DNA of 5,786 nt from CAYTCZ01 sp964436315. GTDB taxonomy: Bacteria > Actinomycetota > Thermoleophilia > Gaiellales > Gaiellaceae. Made by a program: the position numbers and the translations under genes. A model generated the notes under the pieces. That model was not told the origin of the DNA. It ran no database searches and saw only the letters and a program-made list of their open reading frames with translations. The stretch is taken from assembly GCA_964436315.1 (NCBI GenBank), contig CAYTCZ010000191.1, positions 1 to 5,786 of the forward strand, given 5' to 3'. The stretch's first letter is position 1. Each line of letters opens with the position of its first letter. This document shows, one piece after another, positions 1 to 5,786 of this stretch.

Positions 1-1
1 C

Positions 2-91
2 GAGCGAGGAGACACGATCAGCTTCCGTCGGCATGTGGACACTGCCATGGCGCTTCGAGAGTTCACGGTCGCCGCCAGTCTCTTGCCCTAG
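2..91 (+). CDS. Possible C-terminal end of a rightward gene, cut by the window edge
   Basis: One plus-strand frame is open from base 2 to a TAG at 89-91, giving about 29 residues ending in REFTVAASLLP. Its codons mostly end in G or C (about 20 of 29), as expected for a coding frame in this GC-rich DNA. I recognise no family in so short a piece. If real, it would converge on acs, whose stop lies about 67 bases further right. A stretch this short can easily be open by chance, so this is a tentative call. Confidence 0.2.
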   Translation, partial: ERGDTISFRRHVDTAMALREFTVAASLLP

Positions 92-158
92 AAACAGCTC
101 CCGACGAAACTCGCTTGCGGCCAAGTGAGGGGTCAATTGCCAGGTGTAGCCCGTACGG

Positions 159-2273
<2,115 letters not shown>

Positions 2274-2281
2274 TTACTCGA

Positions 2282-2288
2282 CCCTCCC
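2282..2288 (-). promoter_or_regulatory. Ribosome binding site of acs
   Basis: On the minus strand this reads GGGAGGG, with 8 nt between it and the acs ATG at 2273. Together with the in-frame stop directly before the ATG, it settles the start codon. Confidence 0.8.
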
Positions 2289-2305
2289 ACTCAGAGACTG
2301 ATTCG

Positions 2306-2336
2306 ATCCGGCCACTATGTCACAGAGCATCCGGCC
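2306..2336. repeat. Pair of 8-bp direct repeats ATCCGGCC upstream of acs
   Basis: ATCCGGCC occurs at 2306-2313 and again at 2329-2336, 23 bp apart start to start, about two helical turns. Both copies lie in the 93-nt gap between the PEBP stop and the acs start. They could be half-sites for a regulator of acs, or chance in GC-rich DNA. I see no strong -35/-10 pair for acs here; on the minus strand TTGCCG followed about 18 bp later by a TAG-containing hexamer is only a weak candidate. Confidence 0.25.
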
Positions 2337-2366
2337 GGCAACGAGATTAGCGGCCAGCACGCGTCT

Positions 2367-2939
2367 TTAGTTGCGTTCGTAGATACCGACGAGCTCGGCG
2401 GTGGCGAGAACCTTTCCTTCGAGGGCATCCTGGAAGGCTGCTTTGCCTGCGCCGTTCGAGAGTTCGAGTTCCGAGTCAAGGGCGAAGAGACGGAAGACGT
2501 AGCGGTGTGGACCGTCTCCGCGGGGAGGACAAGGACCGCCGTACCCGCTGTTGCCGAAGCCGTTCTGCCCCTCGAAGGGTGCTGCTGATCCCTCGGCGTG
2601 CTCGCGCGTCTCGCCTCCGAATCCCCAGGCAATCCAGTGGGTGAAGGTTCCGCCAGGGGCGTCCGGGTCGTCAACGAGCAGCGCGAAGGACGCGGTGCCT
2701 TCGGGCGGATCAGACCAGGCAAGTGGGGGAGCGCGATCATCACCATCGCAGGTGTGCCCAACGGGAATCGCCTGCGACTCGGCGAAGGCAGTGCTGGTGA
2801 GGTCGAACATGATGAGTTCCACTCCTTCGGCTGCGATTTCTTCGGGCGAGACCGTTTGTTCTTCGCCTCCACCACAGGCAGCGAGCGCGAGGACGACGGT
2901 CGCAAGCGCCGGGACGAAGCTGAGCCTCCAGCCTCTCAC
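2367..2939 (-). CDS. YbhB/YbcL-family PEBP-like lipoprotein
   Basis: This is a 190-residue member of the phosphatidylethanolamine-binding / Raf-kinase-inhibitor-like family. Residues 1-21 form a lipoprotein signal peptide: RGWR, then a hydrophobic run ending in the lipobox LAAC with C22, followed by an acidic GGGEEQ linker. The protein is thus probably lipidated and outside the membrane. The PEBP ligand-pocket motifs are clear: DPDAP at 91-95 followed by FTHW with H101-W102, and GYGGPCPPRGDGPHR at 132-146. The bacterial family has no settled biochemical role, so none is assigned. I chose the GTG at 2937-2939 because it places the signal peptide at the N-terminus. The frame stays open to an ATG at 3134, but those 65 extra residues look non-coding and would bury the signal peptide. 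No Shine-Dalgarno sequence precedes the GTG, so the start is less sure than the gene. It may be co-transcribed with acs, 93 nt downstream. Confidence 0.88.
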   Translation of the reverse strand: MRGWRLSFVPALATVVLALAACGGGEEQTVSPEEIAAEGVELIMFDLTSTAFAESQAIPVGHTCDGDDRAPPLAWSDPPEGTASFALLVDDPDAPGGTFTHWIAWGFGGETREHAEGSAAPFEGQNGFGNSGYGGPCPPRGDGPHRYVFRLFALDSELELSNGAGKAAFQDALEGKVLATAELVGIYERN

Positions 2940-3198
2940 AAGACCATGAGTTTCGCAGATCCTCGCGGCTTCAAATCGGTCCGGTATCGCGGTGTGTTGA
3001 GGAGGATTCGTCAGTGGCGACGAGGACACGCTCGGCGGGAGCGCAGCGTGCTCTTCAACCCGCAGAGGTGACCGGCGGAGCGGATGGACGGGTGAGCAAC
3101 ACGATTGCTGCTTCGTTGGCTGACAAATGCTCACTCACGAACCGCTCATCATGCACAGTTCTCCTCCTCGAACTCGGTGATGGCTGAACCATACGATG

Positions 3199-3227
3199 TT
3201 GACATCCGGATTTATAATACGTACGAT
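3199..3227 (+). promoter_or_regulatory. Sigma-70-type promoter for the small ORFs and multicopper oxidase
   Basis: A perfect -35 TTGACA (3199-3204) is followed, after exactly 17 bp, by TACGAT (3222-3227), which matches the -10 consensus at T1, A2, A5 and T6, the positions most conserved in actinobacterial promoters. Transcription would start near 3234 and leave a leader of roughly 218 nt before the first small ORF. A TATAAT at 3213-3218 is only 8 bp from the -35 and is not usable with it. The surroundings are unusually AT-rich for this window, which supports a promoter. Confidence 0.6.
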
Positions 3228-3237
3228 CTCTATCGTA
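3222..3237. promoter_or_regulatory. Operator-like inverted repeat TACGAT-N4-ATCGTA
   Basis: A perfect 6-bp inverted repeat with spacer CTCT has as its left arm the predicted -10 box, and its right arm covers the likely transcription start. Another TACGAT lies at 3192-3197, just before the -35. A repressor bound here would block polymerase. The regulator cannot be named: it is not encoded in the window, and the site does not look like the copper boxes I know (CsoR or CueR types). Confidence 0.45.
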
Positions 3238-3257
3238 TAACTGCGTAGGCGCGATGG

Positions 3258-3287
3258 TCGAAGTTGCGTATACCGGGTTCGAAGTTG
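3258..3287. repeat. 9-bp direct repeat TCGAAGTTG, 21-bp period
   Basis: TCGAAGTTG occurs at 3258-3266 and 3279-3287. The 21-bp period places both copies on the same face of the helix, just downstream of the predicted transcription start. It may be a further regulator site or chance. Confidence 0.3.
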
Positions 3288-3439
3288 TCGTCGGCGACGC
3301 TCGCGAGCTGGGCAATCCGCCAGACCCGGCGCTGCGGACTCGCCGCTCTCACGTACTGCGCCGGTCATGGCGATCGTGCTCACAGCCGGGGCGGCGGCCT
3401 TCTAGAGGCGGGAAGAGGCTGGACGCCATGGCCGTCGTG

Positions 3440-3444
3440 AGGAG
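3440..3444 (+). promoter_or_regulatory. Ribosome binding site of the 47-residue membrane ORF
   Basis: AGGAG lies 7 nt before the ATG at 3452. It is the best ribosome binding site on the right side of the window and favours that ATG over the in-frame ATG at 3428, which has only a weak purine run upstream. Confidence 0.6.
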
Positions 3445-3451
3445 TGAATCG

Positions 3452-3595
3452 ATGACCGGACCAGCACGGCACATGCCGAGCGCAGAGCACAGTCCATCTT
3501 CTCGTCGAACTGCCCTAACTGTCGTCTTTATGAGCCTCGTCTTGACGCTGATCCTGGTGTTGCTCTCCCTCCTGCTCCCGCTCGCGCTCCCATGA
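3452..3595 (+). CDS. Small single-span membrane protein (47 aa), unknown function
   Basis: The predicted 47-residue protein begins MTGPARHMPSAEHSPSSRR, a soluble basic stretch, followed by one long hydrophobic segment from about residue 20 to the C-terminus, rich in Leu and Val and ending in LPLALP. The positive charge before the helix suggests the N-terminus stays inside and the C-terminus ends at the outer face. I recognise no family. Support for it being real is a strong AGGAG ribosome binding site 7 nt before the ATG, its position after a good promoter, and an ATGA overlap with the next ORF that suggests translational coupling. The frame is open upstream to an ATG at 3254, but that extension looks unlike protein-coding sequence. 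It could serve as a membrane partner of the downstream oxidase; this is inference from position only. Confidence 0.5.
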   Translation: MTGPARHMPSAEHSPSSRRTALTVVFMSLVLTLILVLLSLLLPLALP

Positions 3596-3702
3596 CCAGG
3601 GTTCTCCTTGTTACCGCGATCGTGCTCGTCCTCCTGCTTGCCTTGGCCGGAGCAACGGTTCAGCTGGCACAGGGGAGACGACCGATCCTGTTCCCGCGCT
3701 GA
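3592..3702 (+). CDS. Small membrane protein or detached signal anchor (36 aa) before the oxidase
   Basis: The ATG shares the ATGA overlap with the stop of the 47-residue ORF, and no separate ribosome binding site is seen, so translation would depend on coupling. The 36-residue product has R3, then a hydrophobic helix from about residue 4 to 25 (VLLVTAIVLVLLLALAG and onward), and a short basic tail GRRPILFPR. It ends at TGA 3700-3702. It lies in the same reading frame as the multicopper oxidase that starts 21 nt later, with no other stop between them. It may be an independent mini-protein, or the oxidase's original N-terminal signal or anchor cut off by a stop codon. The basic tail after the helix would favour a cytoplasmic C-terminus, which argues somewhat against a simple export anchor. 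No family is recognised. Confidence 0.5.
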   Translation: MTRVLLVTAIVLVLLLALAGATVQLAQGRRPILFPR

Positions 3703-3723
3703 TCGTCGACCTGCCACTTCCCT

Positions 3724-5103
3724 ATGAACGCTGAGCGAAGAGATCATGGCCACGTTGGTGGTTCTCCTGAGGAGAAGCGTCCTCCTGAGGAGGAGCGGTT
3801 CGCCGGCGAGGCGCGCTCCGACCCCGATTCTCCGACCGAAACACAAGCCCGCGGTCAAACAGTCACTATCGATCTCGAGGCAGGCGAAACGGAATGGGAG
3901 ATCGCGCCCGGGCATGCGATTCGGGGCTACGGATACAACGGGCAGTCGCCGGGACCGGCCATCGAGGCACGAGTTGGGGACGCGCTGGTCGTCCGGCTGA
4001 CGAACAGCCTTCCAGAGCCTACGAACATCCACTGGCACGGCGTGCGCGTCCCGGCAGAGATGGACGGCACCGAGCTGATGCAGCCACCAGTCCTGCCCGG
4101 CGAGACGTTCGAGTATCAGTTCCTCGTCCCTGACGCCGCGACCTTCTGGTACCACCCTCATATCAACGAGACCGTCCAGGTCGAACGCGGCCTCTACGGC
4201 GCTCTCATTGTGCGTGGACCACGGGAGCCAAGCCTCGACGGCGAGCGGACTCTTATCCTCGATGACCTCAAGCTCAATCGGCGGGGACAGATCGCTCGCT
4301 TCGGCGGCTGGCTCGAGCGCCACAACGGACGGGAGGGCAAGACCCGCATGGTGAACGGGACGGTTGAGCCGGAGCTCGAGATGGCCGCCGGCCAGATCGA
4401 GCGCTGGCGGATCGTCAATGCCGCGAGCGCGCGCTATGTCCGCTTGTCTATCGGTGGGCGTCGGTTCACAGTCCTCGGTACGGACGGCGGCTTGCTGGCG
4501 GTCCCAACCGAAGCGACAGATGTACTTCTCACGCCTGGAGACCGGTTTGACCTTGCCGTCGGTCCCTTCGCCGAGGGTGAGACACTAACGATCGACTCGC
4601 TCCCGTACGACCGTGGGACGGGGAAGCGCGAGGTTGAGCGCTTTGCCACGCTCCGCGCCGGGCCCTCCGCCCCTTCCCGAGCAGAGATTCCGCAGAAGCT
4701 GCGCTCAATTGAGCCGCTGGCCCGCAACGGGAGCGAGCCCACCCGAGAGGTTCGCCTCGGCGGCCGCATGAACCTTCGCCGCGGCGTCGATTTTCTCATC
4801 AACCACGAGGCCCATCACCATGATGAGCCCGTTCGCGTGGGTGAACTCCAGACCTGGGATATCGTCAACGAGACGCCACTCGACCATCCCTTCCACCTGC
4901 ACGGCTTCTTCTTCCAGGTGCTCGAGACGGACGGGCAGCCGTCAGAGAGGCTCTCCTGGGAGGACACGACCAACGTCCCGGCGAGGAGCCGCGTCCGGAT
5001 CGCTTGGCTCCCCGATGACCGACCCGGCAGGTGGATGTATCACTGCCACATCCTCGAGCACCACGCGGCGGGCATGATGGCACAGTTCGACGTTGTTCGT
5101 TGA
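3724..5103 (+). CDS. Multicopper oxidase (laccase/CueO/CotA-like), three cupredoxin domains
   Basis: This 459-residue enzyme belongs to the family that oxidises phenols or metal ions such as Cu(I) or Mn(II) and reduces O2 to water; the substrate cannot be read from sequence. Cupredoxin domains span roughly 45-165, 170-312 and 340-459. All four copper motifs are intact: HWH (H103, H105), HPH (H144, H146), HPFHLH (H388, H391, H393) and HCHILEHHAAGM (H440, C441, H442, H446, M451). Type 1 copper would use H388, C441 and H446 with M451 as axial ligand; the other eight histidines bind the trinuclear centre. A His-rich HEAHHHDEP lies at 361-369. Residues 1-45 are charged and contain a PEEKR/PPEEER repeat, with no signal peptide, Tat motif or lipobox, which is odd for an enzyme normally exported. 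ATG 3724 lacks a ribosome binding site, but no better in-frame start follows before M113. See the 36-residue ORF just upstream. Confidence 0.93.
   Translation: MNAERRDHGHVGGSPEEKRPPEEERFAGEARSDPDSPTETQARGQTVTIDLEAGETEWEIAPGHAIRGYGYNGQSPGPAIEARVGDALVVRLTNSLPEPTNIHWHGVRVPAEMDGTELMQPPVLPGETFEYQFLVPDAATFWYHPHINETVQVERGLYGALIVRGPREPSLDGERTLILDDLKLNRRGQIARFGGWLERHNGREGKTRMVNGTVEPELEMAAGQIERWRIVNAASARYVRLSIGGRRFTVLGTDGGLLAVPTEATDVLLTPGDRFDLAVGPFAEGETLTIDSLPYDRGTGKREVERFATLRAGPSAPSRAEIPQKLRSIEPLARNGSEPTREVRLGGRMNLRRGVDFLINHEAHHHDEPVRVGELQTWDIVNETPLDHPFHLHGFFFQVLETDGQPSERLSWEDTTNVPARSRVRIAWLPDDRPGRWMYHCHILEHHAAGMMAQFDVVR
3764..3799. repeat. Two 18-bp tandem units, each with palindrome CTCCTGAGGAG
   Basis: CTCCTGAGGAG occurs at 3764-3774 and 3782-3792, 18 bp apart, inside a tandem unit repeated twice with a few differences. 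The second palindrome extends by one more base pair. It encodes the PEEKR/PPEEER stretch in the oxidase's charged N-terminal extension. The 18-bp period keeps frame, so it looks like a coding duplication. The AGGAG and CTCCT cores resemble Shine-Dalgarno and anti-Shine-Dalgarno sequences, but no start codon lies at a suitable distance downstream. Confidence 0.6.
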
Positions 5104-5150
5104 CTACGCGAACATCACCCAGCTAGGCTCGAAGCGAGAGCGCTGCAGCA

Positions 5151-5176
5151 TCGGCCCACGCTCGCCGGGCCGGTTT
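5151..5176 (+). terminator. Possible intrinsic terminator after the multicopper oxidase
   Basis: A 6-bp all-GC stem, CGGCCC (5152-5157) with GGGCCG (5167-5172), extendable by one T-G pair, encloses a 9-nt loop and is followed by TTT then C. It begins about 48 nt after the oxidase stop. The T run is short, so termination strength is uncertain. Confidence 0.4.
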
Positions 5177-5189
5177 CGTCTACAGGAGT

Positions 5190-5647
5190 ATGCTCACCCT
5201 CGATCAGAAGGGAAGGAGAAGCCAGCCCACGCACTCCGAGACTGTGGAGATCGACCGTCCCCCGGACGATGTCTAGCGACTTCTCGGTGAGCCGGAGCGT
5301 TGGCTCGAGGGCTACCGCGAGACGAGCTCCTGCTCGCGTGACTACCCCGGCCCACACACGCACAACGACCACGTCTTCCTACACGCATGGACGAAGAGGT
5401 GAAGGCGCGCGTCTCCCACTCGGAGTCGCCGGCTCTCCTCGAGGAAGACCACGCGGAGAAGACGTTCGCGCGCCACCTACGCTACCAGCTCGCGGCGAGC
5501 GAGGTCGGCACTCGACTGACGATCGAGGATGAGATCACCTTCAAGGGACTCGCGAAGCTCGCCGCCCCGCTTGCCTTCCGCGACGTCAAGCGACGCTGGG
5601 CAAGATCGCTCGAACGGCTTCGAAGCGCGGCCGAGGCCGATGGCTAG
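5190..5647 (+). pseudogene. Broken SRPBCC (polyketide cyclase/START-like) family gene
   Basis: The frame from ATG 5190 reads into VEIDRPPDDV, a typical SRPBCC beginning, then hits TAG at 5274-5276 where the family pattern expects Trp (DDVW, one base from TGG). The same frame continues as RLLGEPERWLEGYRET and on to DHVF, then ends at TGA 5400-5402. The protein resumes in another frame from about 5381 as TRMDEEVKAR and runs to TAG 5645-5647, with the C-terminal pattern GTRLTIEDEITFKGLAKLAA and RRWARSLERLR. One lost base near 5379 explains the shift, since CTACA could have been CGTACA. The joined product would be about 150 residues, normal for the family of hydrophobic-ligand-binding helix-grip proteins. 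The 86-codon ORF from ATG 5387 is therefore a fragment, not an intact gene. An AGGAG (5184-5188) sits too close to ATG 5190 to work well, so the original start is uncertain. Two sequencing errors are the alternative explanation. Confidence 0.75.
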
Positions 5648-5702
5648 GTTGGTCTGAGACGGGCAGGCCTCCTTGCTGGAGCGGGAGTCCCTGAGCCGGC
5701 CG

Positions 5703-5725
5703 AGCTGGCTGGCGAGCTAGCTTTT
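5703..5725 (+). terminator. Weak possible intrinsic terminator
   Basis: AGCTGGC (5703-5709) can pair with GCTAGCT (5716-5722), a 7-bp stem with one G-U pair and a 6-nt loop, followed by a short T run (TTTT at 5722-5725). It lies about 55 nt after the stop of the broken SRPBCC gene. I see no convincing gene in the rest of 5648-5786. Confidence 0.28.
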
Positions 5726-5786
5726 GCACTCCGAGCGCCTCGGCCATCCGATCCATCCGGTGTCGGCGAGGACGAGACAACCGCTG

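Larger units (their letters stand above)
2940..3451. other. Divergent intergenic region, about 510 nt
   Basis: This separates the leftward PEBP gene from the rightward small-ORF/oxidase group. The PEBP-side portion (2940-3180) holds only a possible hairpin with arms CACGCT (3028-3033) and AGCGTG (3045-3050), and no convincing minus-strand promoter. The centre (3186-3243) is AT-rich and carries the rightward promoter and inverted repeat listed separately. The rest (about 3234-3451) would be a long 5' leader containing a direct repeat and the perfect 10-bp palindrome GCTCGCGAGC at 3299-3308. Open frames crossing this region in both directions match no family I know. Confidence 0.6.

Noticed and set aside
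3205..3218. TATAAT at 3213-3218 as the -10 box for the TTGACA at 3199
   Set aside because: The spacing is only 8 bp; TACGAT at 17 bp is the usable -10.
3254..3451. Upstream extension of the 47-residue membrane ORF to ATG 3254
   Set aside because: The ribosome binding site strongly favours 3452, and the extension's residues look random; it was kept only as a leader possibility.
3349..4323. Long minus-strand open frame (324 codons) across the small ORFs and oxidase start
   Set aside because: It overlaps the oxidase's conserved copper motifs on the other strand, shows no recognisable domain, and would cross two better supported genes.
5093..5290. Short plus-strand frame overlapping the oxidase end
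   Set aside because: It starts inside the oxidase, has no ribosome binding site and matches nothing; it runs through the terminator-like hairpin.
5586..5780. Minus-strand open frame at the right edge
   Set aside because: It overlaps the SRPBCC remnant, has no ribosome binding site or recognisable domain, and its Arg/Pro/Gln-rich content looks like a GC-rich shadow.

Overview
The window is GC-rich, with coding frames strongly biased to G or C at third codon positions. It reads like a high-GC actinobacterium, perhaps a Thermoleophilia-type soil lineage. That placement is inferred from composition and from the style of the acetyl-CoA synthetase and multicopper oxidase; no marker gene is present to fix it.

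Left half, minus strand (about 159-2939): two genes read leftwards. The upstream one encodes a secreted lipoprotein of the YbhB/YbcL (phosphatidylethanolamine-binding, PEBP) family. After a 93-nt gap comes a full-length AMP-forming acetyl-CoA synthetase (acs), which activates acetate to acetyl-CoA in the cytoplasm. The gap holds a good ribosome binding site for acs and a pair of 8-bp direct repeats. The first ~90 bases may hold the tail of a rightward gene.

Middle (2940-3451): a roughly 510-nt divergent intergenic region. It contains an AT-rich island with a convincing rightward promoter (TTGACA, 17 bp, TACGAT). Its -10 box is one arm of a TACGAT-N4-ATCGTA inverted repeat, which suggests a regulated promoter.

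Right half, plus strand: two tiny single-span membrane ORFs (47 and 36 codons) overlap by ATGA. They are followed 21 nt later by a three-domain multicopper oxidase with every copper ligand intact but no signal peptide. The 36-codon membrane ORF is in the same frame as the oxidase and separated from it by one TGA. It is therefore either a separate small membrane protein or the lost or split export signal of the oxidase. A GC hairpin with a short T run after the oxidase is a candidate terminator.

Right end (5190-5647): remains of an SRPBCC (polyketide cyclase/START-like) gene broken by a TAG, where Trp is the likely original residue, and by a -1 frameshift. The last ~140 bases hold only a weak possible terminator.

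The acs/PEBP pair and the oxidase group do not form an obvious shared pathway. The most interesting unit is the small-membrane-ORF plus oxidase cluster under an operator-like promoter.
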